Source: Coriaria nepalensis (lineage: Eukaryota; Streptophyta; Magnoliopsida; Cucurbitales; Coriariaceae). From it: a stretch of 64,000 nt of DNA. The stretch lies in contig CP114486.1 in NCBI GenBank assembly GCA_027186245.1, positions 9,872,501 to 9,936,500 on the forward strand, in the 5' to 3' direction. The position numbers and the translations under genes were made by a program. Below the pieces are notes generated by a model that saw nothing but the letters and a program-made list of their open reading frames with translations, searched no databases and was not told the origin of the DNA. Positions 13,197 to 24,330 of this stretch are shown here, one piece after another. The first letter of the stretch is position 1. Every line of letters begins with the position of its first letter.

Positions 13197-13997
13197 CTAA
13201 AACTTGGATTGGATTGTGTTGATCAAAGTGTTGTCCACTTGGAAGGCCTTGGCAAGGATATCCACAGAGATTTTAGGAGTAGATCCAAACACTGCATTTC
13301 CAATAGTTATAACTCCTGGATTTTGACTGCTCAGAGCTGCAATAGCCACCACATTACTTTTTCCGATATTTCTTTGGAAGTGAACAAGACCGACAGGAAA
13401 AACAAATGCATCACCCACTTGAAGAACCTTTGTAATGAGACGACTTTCAGGATTGGAAGTGACAAAACCAACTTCGAGGGTTCCTTCGAGCACTACCAAG
13501 ATTTCACTGGCACGTGGATGTGTGTGTGGAGGGTTGATACCCCATGGTGCATAATCAACACGAGCAAGAGAGATACCCAAAGTGTTTAGTCCTGGTAGTT
13601 GGACAACATTAACTGGAGTCACACGTGAGCCAACTGAATTTGTTGTGTTGCCTGCTACATGAAGTCCGCTGAAGAAGAAATCACTGGCTTGAACAGACTT
13701 GGGATTCTTGCAACCAGCACCATTCACACGTGCTACAACAATATATAAGTCATTAATGAGAAAAGTAGGTGATAAACGATAAAGGTCTGCTATCGGTACA
13801 ATGTATCTCATCTTTAACCCTAAAGCATCAATGAAATGTTCTAATACAATCTTATAATATCAAATTGAAGGAGTAATTAACCTACCAGAGCTATTGATGT
13901 CTGCTACGCAGAAATCTTGAATTGGGGCTGGATCGGATGCCATAGCAATAGAACAAGTTAGAGCGAGGAGAGCTAGCAAGAAAATTTGAGAAGCCAT
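13197..13997 (-). CDS. Germin-like protein, subfamily 1-like (GLP2)
   Basis: This gene is an exact duplicate of GLP1 at the protein level and, as far as I can see, across its whole transcribed sequence. There are two exons on the minus strand: 13997-13886 (112 bp) and 13732-13197 (536 bp), with a 153-bp intron. They encode 215 residues, with the same signal peptide, cupin ligands (His107, His109, Glu114, His155) and Cys32/Cys45. It should be a secreted Mn-binding cupin of the cell wall. The gene points the same way as GLP1, 9,035 bases away. Its promoter is identical for about 450 bases and then diverges, so distal regulation may differ. The reading frame is open and the splice sites are canonical, so I treat it as a real gene and not a pseudogene. 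An assembly duplication cannot be excluded from sequence alone. Confidence 0.9.
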
Positions 13998-14097
13998 TGA
14001 GAATTTTTAATAGAGAAATGATAGATGTGAGCAATATTGCAAGTGCATGCAAGCTGTGAATGAAAAGCTTATGTTGTGTTGAAACAAAACCAAGCTT

Positions 14098-14107
14098 GAT
14101 TTATATA
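14098..14107 (-). promoter_or_regulatory. TATA box of GLP2
   Basis: TATATAAATC on the minus strand, about 100 bases upstream of the start codon. It is the exact counterpart of the GLP1 element. Confidence 0.65.
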
Positions 14108-14463
14108 GTGAAATTCAAATACAAGGAGGCCTTTACGCGGGAATAAGAACTAATCATGATGATGATTCCGTCCAATAATTTACGCTAACTTGCATGGTTA
14201 GTGCCGGCCGGCAATATAAAAAATAAGATTCAAAATTTTGTAAACCGGGCCGGATGCTATGTGGGGTTAGATAATGACTTGGTCAGATGAACAAATTGAT
14301 CCATTTGTATGTCAGGAGGCAGGAGACAAAATTTATATACTCCCTTCGGCTACAAATTAATCTTAAATCACTAGCATTTGGACCAACGCGTTGCGTGAAT
14401 AAGTAAATTAAGTAATTTATTAAAAGGGATGTCTGATTTAAATTGTGTATATAAATAATATAA

Positions 14464-14881
14464 TAATATAATAAATTAAATTTATTAAGAAATTCAAAAA
14501 ATATAAATTTTAAGTTGAAAAGAATTCAAAAATACTATTTAAATTCTTTGATCAAATCAAGGGATGAATACACAAGTCACATATTTTTAAGTGCTTAAAA
14601 AAGAATAAAAGTCTTTGTCAGTAAATTTCTTTTACAAAACAAGAGTTAATTGACTCTTTGGAATAGAGAAATTGGATCTTATTAAATATTATTCAGTCAA
14701 TTATAAGTCATATTGATCTTCTTTTGTTGTTTTGAAACTTTGCCTAAGAAACTATTGCCCATTTTCTATATAAAATGTACTTTTAAATCTATATCATCAA
14801 TGCCATATGAAATGTGGAAGGGAAAGAGGAAATCGCACATACATATCAGAATTTCATGATGCTTGATTTATGTAAGCTAAA
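14464..14881. other. Non-genic AT-rich stretch
   Basis: I see nothing coding here. It is the unique sequence to the right of the duplicated block. Confidence 0.5.
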
Positions 14882-15040
14882 AAGCAAGATGCAGAAAAAT
14901 TAGATGTAAGGTTTGATAAGTTTTATTTTGGTTGGTATTATTCTAAGGAAACTACAGAATACTATTTCTATCATCCTATGGAACAAGAGTTGTTTACTGC
15001 AAGACATGAAGCCTTCTTAGATAAGTACTTTCTTTTATAG
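14882..15040 (+). mobile_element. Ty1-copia integrase-tail fragment
   Basis: A 52-codon open stretch ends at TAG and reads '...TTEYYFYHPMEQELFTAR' followed by 'HEAFLDKYFLL'. This matches the copia region after the integrase core, usually 'KGYxFYxPxxxKVFxSRxxxFLE'. It is on the strand opposite to the copia remnants on its left, so it belongs to a different insertion. It is a fragment only. Confidence 0.75.
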
Positions 15041-16400
15041 AAAAATAGTGAGTAAGATCAAATTTAGAGAAGTTCAACGTCGTTTGATATGGAAATGAAA
15101 AAAAAAAAAAAATACATTTTTCACCTTAATTAAATGCAGCGTTTAAAGAATGTCAAATGAAAGAACAAATTTAAGGATTTCACAGTTGAAATCCTTAAGG
15201 TATCTGGGTTCTTCGTCTTGCCACCATCTCCAGAGAGAAACTGAACCGAATTCCTCTCCATCTTCTCCATCCGTTTTGCTTATCCTGATCATTACCCCCA
15301 TCTTCTACATTCATCTTTACTTTACCCCAATATACTGAAGGTATCTATTCATCTTCAGTCGCGCTCTCCTCCTCCATTGTAAGGAGATTTTGTTATCAAT
15401 CGTGCTCTCCTCCTCCACTGTACTGAAGGTATTATACTTACCTCTTTGTTCATTTTAATTTTTTCGCTTTCCGTTTCTTTTTTTTTTTTTGGGAAATTTT
15501 GAACACAATAAAATGTGAATGTTGATTTTTTTTTTTCTCCTCCCAAATATTGCACTGTTGAGTTTATTGCAACCTCTTTTGAATCCGAGGAACAAGTTAG
15601 TTCTCTGACATTATTTCCCATCAAACTCCAGGTTTGAATATTTTATGATGTAGCTATTTCCATTACTTATAGTTGTTTAGTTTTACCCTCATTGTTGTAT
15701 GTATTCTGAACAATTACATGGATCTTGGAAAGAGACCTTTAACTTTTCCTTATTATATTCTTACTTCCTGTATAAATCAAAACTATTATAAAACGTCATT
15801 TGATTCAACATATTTTGTTCGATTTGGAATCAAAGTTGAATATTTTCCACTCTAAAATCCACTACACTAAACGTCCCTTTAGAACCAAATATAACCTAAG
15901 TCACAATTTGTAAGAATGTACGAAAATTAAAGTAGTGGGCTAATTGTTGACTTACCAAAAGAAGACCCATTGACAACAACATAAAGCTTCGGTAGTAGGA
16001 GGTTTGATGTTTGTTAAAGTTTTTATTTAGTTAGGCAAATCCGTTTAATTTTTGTTACAGTCTTAGAAATAGTTTTACCTTAGAGTCTTCTCTTAGCAAG
16101 AATTCTCTTTTTGTTGTGTGATGTATCTGCGTATATCACTGTATACAAGCATGCCAGGTACCTCCGAGAACTGCACTCGTCTGTCTATTATGATTTCTAT
16201 ACTGCATCAATACCAATATTGAAGTATGAGACTCTACTTATGCTTGAGGAGGGATGTAAGGACAACATTGTAACTTTGATGAATATTTCATTCTTTAGCC
16301 CCTTTCTTTGTTTGATCAGGCCCGAAAGGAAAAAGAAGAAAATCAGACATGAACCCCAGTTTTCAGGCTCTCATGAAGCCTTAGGGCGAAAGCCATGATT
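15041..16400. other. Non-genic stretch
   Basis: Short ORFs here (for example 15150-15338, 15355-15624 reverse and 16111-16398) show no recognisable domain and no clear exon pattern. I support no gene. Confidence 0.45.
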
Positions 16401-17559
16401 ATTCTTACATTGGGAACTTCCTAAAAGACTGGAGAAGGATTACCTTTTTATCTTCCTCAATAGACATATTCCTTTTTTTACCAATCTTTCTCCTTGTCCT
16501 ATGAACCAGCAATTTCACACTTGTGCTGTCCCTGGGGGATAAGGACCAAGAACCAATGATCTTTATCATTCATATCCATCCGTCCGCTAGCGATGAAGTA
16601 AGTTGAGGAGTCTATTCCTGCCCTGGCTCCCATCCATCACTAGCTCCATATTGTCCCCATGTAACCATCCGATAGAGAGGAAGCCCAAAACGAGATCTTT
16701 CTTCCTTGAATCCACTCCTTTCATTACAAGGATTTACTTCATCTTATAAGGACGAGGGAGACGAAGAGATAAGGGTAGTTAGTTTCACCACTTTGAAAGT
16801 GATGGCTAAGTACCCTTCTATCTAACAGCAACGAAGATCATGCAAAGATCCTTTAGGTAGCCGCATTTTTACTCAAATTTTTATTTTTATTTCCTCGTAA
16901 TCAGCACCATCTGTTGGCTTTATAAGTCATGTTATTCCTTAAGAGTATATATATCCTTCTTTGGTTACATAAAGTAGACCACCATACCAAGATAAAGGTG
17001 GGTCTCCCGGTCCAATAGACTGACATTTACCTACACGATTGAGAAGAATTCTAAATTTTTGTATTTCTGATAATGAGTCCTGGGTCCACCAGCACTAACA
17101 ACAGTAAAATAAATACTAAAAAAAAATTATAATTATCAAGTAATTAATAAAATCTATAAGAAAGGTTTTTGTATTTCGCGATTTATAAAGAGCGAGAGAG
17201 TAACCCATCCGCATGGATTGCTAGGACTGCGATCCATGAACCAATGCATGGGACTCACCCTTTACTTGGAAATGCATAGGGGAAAGATAGCTTGTCACAA
17301 GAGCGAGGCGAGGTTAGGGTTTAAAAAAAGAGGCATTCACTTATTATAGAGATCTGAAAAAATGTACTCACTTGTTATAGAGATGGTGCAATTTGAATAT
17401 TTTTTTTTATATTTACACTCTCAATCTTAGGAGAAGATACATTATTCGGGATAGAAAGAAAAAATAAATGATTGAAATAAATTTATGTGTATCCAATTCC
17501 TTCTTTCGTGTATCCACGGTTAATGTAACCTCAGATGCTTTAATTACCTATTCTACCTA
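16401..17559. other. Possible organelle-derived DNA left of the rpoB fragment
   Basis: This stretch is less AT-rich than its surroundings and reads unlike the nearby retroelements. It directly abuts the plastid rpoB fragment. Plant mitochondrial DNA often carries plastid pieces, so this could be mitochondrial DNA that brought the rpoB piece along. I recognise no organellar gene in it, so the origin is only an inference. Confidence 0.3.
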
Positions 17560-18190
17560 AGTGAGCATTCAAATTTATGTCCTACGTTCATTCATGAGGG
17601 TACTCCTAGCGGATTGAAAATAATATCAATAGGGCTTCCATATTTCAAATAAGGCATATTCTTTTTAGGAAAATTTTTTGAAACGATATATTTATTTCTG
17701 AATTATAACTAGAACCCATTTTTTCAGGATCCATCTAACATCAATAACTCGGCCCTAACTGCCTACATGTAGTTTTAGACAAGTTTCCATTGAAGTGGAC
17801 ACCTAAATGCCAAGTACAAATTGTAATAATCTATCTTCCGGGGCATACTATGATTCTTTCTCCAATTGAGGCATTAATTTACCTACTAAAATATCACCGA
17901 TCTCCACCCAAGATCCCAGCATTACAATTCCCTTTTTGTCTAAATTGCGGAGTAAGTGGGCTTCTAGAGGTGGTATTTCGTTAGTGATTCTTTTATGGCC
18001 GTGACTTGTCACATGAGTTTGAATTTCATATTTTCGTATGTGAAAAGAAGTATAAATATCTTCATATACCAAACACTCGCTAATGAGTCTCGCATCTTCA
18101 AAATTGCAACCTTCCCATGGCATATAACCTAGTGATATACTTTTTTCCAAAGCCAGTTGGCCACTAAAATTTGTCCATTTTTGATGCATA
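17560..18190 (-). pseudogene. rpoB: Plastid rpoB fragment in the nucleus (NUPT)
   Basis: The minus strand translates to about 210 residues of the plastid RNA polymerase beta subunit. The blocks run in order: 'GYMPWEG', '[19 protein letters not shown]', '[19 protein letters not shown]', 'YAPEDRLL', 'GRVIDVRW', '[18 protein letters not shown]' and 'MNVGHKFECSL'. Copies of this gene in the plastid are around 1,070 residues, so only an internal part is present. At least three in-frame stops break it (after 'LEKES', after 'LGI' and after 'HVGS'), plus a change to a stop after 'GVPS' and a frame slip near 17700. It is a decayed organelle-to-nucleus transfer and cannot encode a working subunit. Homology ends near 17560, where a different sequence begins. 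Confidence 0.92.
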
Positions 18191-18569
18191 TCACCTATTG
18201 AATACACTTTTTTCCAAAGCTAGTTTCCCATGGCATATCACCCACTTATTTTTGTTAGAATGTTGAAACATATTTTTTTGGAATGCTTCGAGTATACACA
18301 TTGCCTGATAAAATAGAAAGTGGGTAGTAGGGAAGGAGGTCCTTATACAGTATCGCACACTTACTTGAGCTGTGCGAGAGACTGGGGAATGGGTTGAGTA
18401 AACTTTCCTAGGCTAGCTAGAAAAATGATAGATGAAGTCTTACAATGATAAGGCTTTTATTGGTTTTTTTTAATTAGAAAAAGGAGGGAGCCTAGATATG
18501 ATATAGAAAGGGAGGGCAAAGGTAGTACTTCAAACGGCGAAGAGAGGCGGCTCAATAGGGAATGAATGG
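18191..18569. other. Possible organellar flank with an echo of the rpoB end
   Basis: The sequence near 18194-18235 ('aatacacttttttccaaagctag' followed by 'tttcccatggcatatcacc') partly repeats 18113-18155 of the rpoB fragment, as if a short piece had been copied twice. The rest shows no recognisable gene and has the same character as 16401-17559. Confidence 0.4.
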
Positions 18570-19135
18570 GAAATCGTCAAAGATGAGCTAACTATTTCCT
18601 CGCTCAGCTCAGACATAGGCATAGGAATATCGAATGAGTGGACAGGTGGAAAATAATTAGCACTTGAGTAGAGACCATGCTCCGAGCATGCTAGATAGAG
18701 ATGGCATCGCTAAGCATTGAGGCGCCCCAGAGGTGTTTGACGGGGACAGCACCGTAGTACGCTAAGAGACCAATGAGTGAGAAGCAGATCTCTGCTATGT
18801 CAGACTGCGGGGGCACTGAAACCTATTATAAAGCAGGGAGTGATTCAAATATTAAGCAACAGGAGCATATATGTGTAAAGCTGTCTGAGATCACCTAACC
18901 TTGACCAGGTAAAAAAGCCAATAGGCATAACGTAAATAGGTAATGAATCTTTCCTAAGTGAAGAGCAAGTTTACGCCTTTAATCTACATCTATCTCTATA
19001 GAAAATTGAATAGAGCGTTAGAGTGGAGTTGGTCGACCACCACCCGAACCGCAGTTTATTGGTGAGTGCAGTAATCGGTCTTGGGACACAGTGTAGACAG
19101 AGGAACCCTTCGTAGCGGACAAAAATCTATGTCAA
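18570..19135 (+). mobile_element. Tat-like gypsy LTR (5'-truncated) and leader, plus strand
   Basis: From about 18573 ('gatgagctaactatttcctcgctc') the sequence is homologous to the reverse complement of 24325-24885. Shared landmarks are 'tgtaaagctgt', 'gaccaccacc', 'ttggtgagtgcag', 'tcttggga' and 'aaaaatctatgtcaa'. The last landmarks lie in the leader between LTR and gag. The left end has no TG terminus and abuts the organelle-like DNA, so the LTR is truncated. The exact LTR/leader boundary was not found. Confidence 0.7.
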
Positions 19136-19343
19136 AGTCTTCATTTCAAAGTTCCAAAAGATGAAGAACCTGACCACGAGGAGTGTACTAGATGGGAGAC
19201 TGTGGGAGAGAGCAGATGTGAGAGAGTGAAGGGAGAGAGAGAGAGGCAGAGGAAGAGGAGCTCTCCTTCCCCTGCCTAAACGAAGAGTAACACGTTCTAC
19301 GGGCGCTACTAGAAAATGACCAACACTTTCACAAACCTCTCTA

Positions 19344-20760
19344 GTGGCAAGTAGTAGAATAGACATACTGCAGGCTATGGAAAGGATGGAAAAAGTCTTG
19401 GCAGAAAGGGTGAGCCAAGTGATGAAGTGCTTAATAAATGCCAGGATCGCAGAGATAAGAGTTGAAATAAGGAAGGAGGAGATAGAGGGACAATGGAGTA
19501 GAGGCAAGTTTCTTCATGTGGGAGAGCGCCAAGGTTCATCCATAGGCAGAAGATCCCACCCTAAAGAAGATGACGTTACATCTCGTTTGAAGACAACAAC
19601 GATGTGGGGGCACATATGGATTTAACGGATATGACCTGGGATCCGAACCCCCTACAAATATTAAGGGACACCAGGCTCCTTGCAAAAAGGGCTTAGGTGC
19701 TGACCGGACAAGTGATAGTCATCCAAGAGTTGACTAAAAGAATGAAGGAGCTAGAAACAATAGTAAAGGGAACGACTCTGTGTATGAATGAACCGGAGAG
19801 CTCATTTACCAAATGAGTGTAAAATGCTCAATTGTCGAAGAAGTTTAAGGCCTAGACCCTGATGTACAATAGAACAAAGGTACCTATGGACCACATTAAT
19901 TCATATAAGTTGTGCATGAGGATGAATGATATGTTTAATGAATGGATGTGCCAATGTTTTCACATCACGTTGACAGACTCGTCTATTGACTGGTACAGAT
20001 CCCTCACGTTTGACTTTGCTGACTCATTCGACGAGTTGAAGAAGTTGTTGGAGTCAAACATTTGTAGAATGTCCAACATGCGACTCCCACTCATAAGCCT
20101 TTATACCATTAGGCAAAACTTAGGGGAAGCCTTGCTGGATTATGTAGAATGATTTAACCGAGCTTCAAAGAAGGTAGACCGACCATGAGATATTAGGGTT
20201 CTGCATACCTGCTTAGGTGGCCCAACAGACAAGAAGCTCATCAGGAACTCAGGAAAGAAGCACTTTAGTTCCTATGTTGAGGCCTTACTAGAGGTAAAAA
20301 GAATAGGGGTGGTTGACGAGATCCTTGTAATACAATTAAAAAGTCAAGGGGAAAGAGGAGATAATAGTCAGGGATATGAAGGGAATTAGAAGAGAGATGA
20401 CCCGAGGGCGAAGGTTGAATAGAGGGAGGATAAGAAGAGGAGAGAGGATAAAAGGAAAAGCCTGAAAAAGAAAAAAGGCAGCCCCATTCTTCTAATATAC
20501 CTTCACACCACTTATAGCACGTATCGATGTGATCTACAACCCCTTCAGAAACCACAACTTATTTAAAGCTCCCGAGCCACTCAAAAGTGCACCGGCTCAG
20601 CGAGACTGAGTGGCATATTGCAAGTATCACAGCCACAAGAAAGAGGACTGCTTATACCTAAAAAGGGAATTGAAAGGCTGATTTAGGAAAGATGCTTGAG
20701 GGAGTTTGTGAATAGAGAAGGAAAGGGAAACCCGAGAGGGGGAAGAAGGAACGATATGCG
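19344..20760 (+). pseudogene. Gypsy gag remnant (Tat-like element)
   Basis: Broken frames encode a plant gypsy gag. The segment 19862-20152 ('DSSIDWYRSLTFDFADSFDE', then 'RQNLGEALLDYVE') corresponds to the retrotransposon gag domain with its 'WFxSLPxxSIxSFxEL' core. Around 20600-20690 a zinc-knuckle-like 'YCKYHSHKKEDCLYLKREL' is followed by a basic region. Several stops interrupt the frame, so no gag protein can be made. It lies just downstream of the LTR and leader at 18570-19135 and upstream of the protease, in normal element order. Confidence 0.8.
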
Positions 20761-20943
20761 AGAAAGCAAGGAAGAGCCTAACGCAGGTGATTATTGGAAA
20801 TGGCCTCGGACATACTGGACATCTAAATGTAGCGGGGGAAATTTAGGTGATTGTTGGAGGACTTGAGGGGAGATAATCGGGTTGGTAGAGAAGTAAATGG
20901 ATGAGGAGCCTAACGCAAGCGGAGGTGCCTAACACAAGTTGAG

Positions 20944-21440
20944 GTGTTCTCTTTTTCAACAACTTTTCAGAAGAGGGCATCAATAGACATAACTTTCAAT
21001 CACCTAGATGAGGAGGGGATCATATACCCCCATAATGATGCCCTTATCATCTCAACTAACATCTTAACCATGTTGATATACCGGGTACTTATTGACTCAG
21101 GTAGTGCAGCGGATGTCTTATCTCTAGTCACCTTAAAAAAGATGGGCATCAGCAATGCAAATTTGAAACGTGTCAACACTCCGCTGATTGGCTTCTCGGG
21201 GAAGTCATTGTATCTGGAGGAATGATCAACTTGTCGTCAGCTTTAGGCGAGGGGGTCTGAAGGTCAACAGTCATGGTAAACTTCAGGGTCATCAACTTCA
21301 TATCAGGGGTACAATATCATTCTAAGGCGTCCGTCTAATAACTCCTCGGGGGTTATCATCTCGACCAAGCACCTAGCGATGAAGTTCTCCACTGAGGGAA
21401 GAGTGGGAGTTATAAAAGGAGATTAGGAAACCTAAGGTGT
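20944..21440 (+). pseudogene. Gypsy aspartic protease remnant
   Basis: The open segment 20944-21225 reads 'YPHNDALIISTNI...YRVLIDSGSAADVLS' and then 'TPLIGFSGKSL', the usual plant gypsy protease with the catalytic Asp in 'DSGS'. After a frame break, 'NNSSGVIISTKHLAMKFST' (about 21335-21400) continues the region that normally links protease to reverse transcriptase. No reverse transcriptase follows in this orientation; sequence of a different kind begins by about 21490. Confidence 0.85.
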
Positions 21441-21489
21441 TATCTAAAGCCGCTCAGAGAAGGAGTAGGGCCAGTCGCAGAGGTCCATG

Positions 21490-23045
21490 TAGTTGAGAGT
21501 GAGCAACCGTCTATATGGACATGTTTACCTGGGGGTTCAAGTTACCCTTACATCCAGTCATTCAGTCTCTCTTGTACAAATGGGGACTCTCCCTAGTTCA
21601 GCTAGTTCCCAAGGCCTGAAGAACTATGCTGGGCTTATTCGTTATGTATTTTGAGGAGACTAGCTGGGCTTTTCTGGAAGGAGAAATGGTTCATCCTGAC
21701 GGAGAAATAGCAGTGCCATGCTTGTCACTACTCTATCTGCATCGAGTTCTAAGAAAAATGCACTCCGAAGACAAAGATACTTCTCTCTACGACGGATGAG
21801 ATGGTTTGGGAAGCCATCATGAACAAACCTGAGGAGGAAAGAAACTTTAGGGTAGTTCTAACCCTTAGAGCGCCTGACTGCGGCTTAGTCTGTGCCGACC
21901 TCCCTCTAGAAGTCAATCCTCTAGATACCATTCCCAAATATGAACTGAGGGCTCTCCCTCATAATAAGCTTTTTTCTAACCTTTGCTTTTATTATGTATT
22001 TTTTGAATTCTAACACTTAGCATCTTTTTGCAGAAAATGTCTCTCAGGCTGAGGATGTTGCTCTAACCAACCAGAAATACTTTGAGTCGAAGGAGAGGCG
22101 AGAAGCCAAGGCAGCCTCCAAGAGAAAATAAGGACCGTCACTCCTAATAGGTCCAGAGAAAAGGGACTGGCCCGATACACTACCTGTGAGGGTGGATATG
22201 TCCAGCTCCTCAACCCCCTCCCCAGTCAATCCTCCTCAAACCGCCGTTGTTGCCCCAGTGGCTACTCTTTCCCGGGTCATGCCTTCTTCATCCTCACCCC
22301 TTTCCCGAAGCCTCGGATCAGCAAGGGTTCCCTCAGATATTTTCTAAAGGAAACTACACCTGATGCCTGAGGCTCTCCGACTAGCAGCTCTTCCACTCCC
22401 GGAAGTCCAAGAGATTCTTAGCACCAACGTCTCTATAAGCCATTTATTTTTATCCATTGTGTTATTTCTTACTCACTGCCACATTTCCTAACATTTATTT
22501 CTTGTTAATGCCAGATTGCCTCAGCAGTTGTGGGGGGCTCAATTCAAACCTTCTAGCAGGACGAGGTTGAACGGCTACGATCTGAGACTGAGAAACTGAA
22601 GCAAAGCACTCTCTCCTCGATTCAGCAAGTGAAGTAGTTGTCTTCTAAGAAAAATTAACTCCTCAAAAGGTATTAGGAGGAGGTTGACATCAGGAAGACT
22701 GAAGCGGCTAAGCTTTAGGAATTCCAGGCTCAGCTATAGAGGACCCGAGCTGAACTTGAGGGGCTTCGAAATGAGGTTCATCATATCAAGAGTGTCGCTA
22801 TGGCTAAATACCTTGAGTCCGATGAATTCATAACGTTGAAGTCTGAGATCAGCGAAAAATGCCTTCTGTCATGCCTTGATGTTGTTGAACTAAAGTTCCC
22901 TTCCGTCAATGGGGATGTAATTGAACTTCTTGGGGATGAAGCCTCTGCGGGCGAGGTTGGCGAAGCTGAGGTTTCTCCAGCGACTATAGCTGCTAAGGTG
23001 GTGATCCCTCAAGATGACTCTACTATTGCTGATCCGCAACCTTAG
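21490..23045 (+). pseudogene. Extra ORF of a Tat-like gypsy element ('gypsy type transposon' domain)
   Basis: Broken plus-strand frames read 'FKLPLHPVIQSLLYKWGLSL' and 'VQLVPKA', which resembles the domain called 'putative gypsy type transposon' (PF04195) found in extra ORFs of Tat-lineage elements. A coiled-coil-like part follows ('VERLRSETEKLKQSTLSSIQ', about 22570-22640), and an acidic tail (22800-23045) ends in a stop. Known Tat elements often carry such an ORF antisense between pol and the 3' LTR. Here it is antisense to the integrase fragment at 23750-24330, which fits. The domain call comes from memory of the family, so it is moderate. Confidence 0.55.
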
Positions 23046-23364
23046 TTGTTTGTTCCCTTTTTTTTTTTTTTTGAAACTTCATTTGTATGAATATTTGTAG
23101 TCGCACTTCACTCTATGAATGAAACTTTTTTATTTCCTTCAGCTCCTTTACTTCTCTTTTACTACTTTATTACTTAATCTCCCTCAACATTTCAATACAT
23201 AGTCTCCAATACTTAATCTCCAATACTTAATCTCCTTCCCCCTTCTCTGAAATACTGAACACGTAAATGTTAAGCTTATCAGATAAAAAAGAACTCAATT
23301 ATTGGCCAACTGATTCGGTTGCTAGGACCTGGGCCCTTTTCTCATGCTCAAGTCACCACCAAAT

Positions 23365-23650
23365 AAGCACTTTGAGTTATTGGTGTTGAACTCCTATCGA
23401 ACGCTCAGATTTTCTTTATCTTGATGCCGAATAAGCTTTTACTCATTTATGGATGCTGAGCCCTTATCGGATGCTCAAATCTTGTTTACCTTTGATGTCA
23501 AATAAGCGTTCCAAGTTATTAACGCTGAGCTGCTATCGGGTGCCCATATCGTTTTTACCTTGGATGCCAAATAAGTGTTCCAAGCTATTGATGTTAAGCT
23601 CTTATCGGGTGTTCAGATCTTTTTTACCTTGGAGGCCAAATAAGAGTTAC
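23365..23650 (+). repeat. Tandem repeat, unit about 70 bp, about four copies
   Basis: Successive units share 'tggatgccaaataag', a 'gttccaagctatt' segment, then 'gctgagctgctatcgggtg' and a 'tttaccttg' segment. Units are about 69-70 bases long and diverge by 10-25%. The repeat lies between the integrase remnant and the extra ORF, the place where Tat-lineage elements often carry tandem repeats. Confidence 0.8.
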
Positions 23651-23749
23651 ATTTTGTTCTTTCTAATTGTACATGCTAGCAAACATTATTTCCTTCATTT
23701 AATGTTTTGAGGATCAATACGATCAATAATACAAATCTTACTCTAACCC

Positions 23750-24330
23750 TCATCCTCGTCTATATGTTCTCCAAGGTAGATCTTGAGTTTCTCTGAGTTC
23801 CAAGGGTGTGAGAGCCTTGCTTGCTTGGTTATATAGTTTGTAAGTCCCTAGCCTAAGTTCATGGACAACCCTATACGGTCCTTCCCACTTTGGCTTCAAA
23901 GGACCTATATGCATGGGGTTAACAGCCTTCCTAAAGACCAAGTCACCCACACGTATCGGCCTAAGTTTGTAATGATGCTCGATCCTCCTTTTCAACGCCT
24001 TTTCCCTGATTCGGACTTCCTCCCTTATTTCCTGGAGCAAGTCAAGGGACTCTACTAGGGCCATATTTTTATCCTATTCGATAAAGGATAACCTTCTGAG
24101 GGCTAGCTTATCTTTGATAGCACCAAGGCTTCGGTCTTGAAGGTAAGGCTGAAAGAGGTTTCCCTCGTCGCACTCTAAGGAGTGGTGCGAATCGCCCATA
24201 ATACCGATGAAAGCTCATCTACCCAACCCTTTGCCCCCTCCTCCAACTTCTTCTTCAGTAAGTTCTTGATAATCTTGTTAGTTGCTTCTACCAATGGAAG
24301 CTCATTTACCCAGCCTTTTGCTTCTATAAT
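23750..24330 (-). pseudogene. Gypsy integrase C-terminal remnant (minus strand)
   Basis: The minus strand from 24300 reads 'VEATNKIIKNLLKKKLEEGA', 'GWVDELSSVLWAIRTTP', then after stops 'RIEHHYKLRPIRVGDLVFRK' and 'KPKWEGPYRVVHELRLGTYK' (24064-23750). These are the last part of a plant gypsy integrase core and its C-terminal DNA-binding tail. Reverse transcriptase, RNase H and most of the integrase are missing. The homology with the plus-strand leader breaks at about 24325, directly before the integrase part, so an internal deletion joined leader to integrase. A short partial repeat of the 'GWVDEL' coding stretch (24210-24240 and 24297-24327) sits at the joint. Confidence 0.87.

Larger units (their letters stand above)
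13010..14463. repeat. Near-identical 1.45-kb tract containing GLP2
   Basis: This is the second copy of the 3975-5428 tract. The germin-like gene, its intron and its promoter were compared line by line and match exactly. The few differences found are at the tract ends. Past 14463 the sequence switches to unrelated 'taataatataataaatt' DNA. Confidence 0.9.

Noticed and set aside
15150..15640. Possible exons of a small gene near 15.2-15.6 kb
   Set aside because: The ORFs are short, T-rich and have no recognisable domain or consistent splice phases.
19127..19507. Reverse ORF opposite the gag start
   Set aside because: Antisense of a gag remnant, with Ser/Leu low-complexity content.
23365..23650. 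The ~70-bp repeats as a possible CRISPR-like array
   Set aside because: The units are contiguous and imperfect without constant repeats and unique spacers, and the DNA is plant nuclear.
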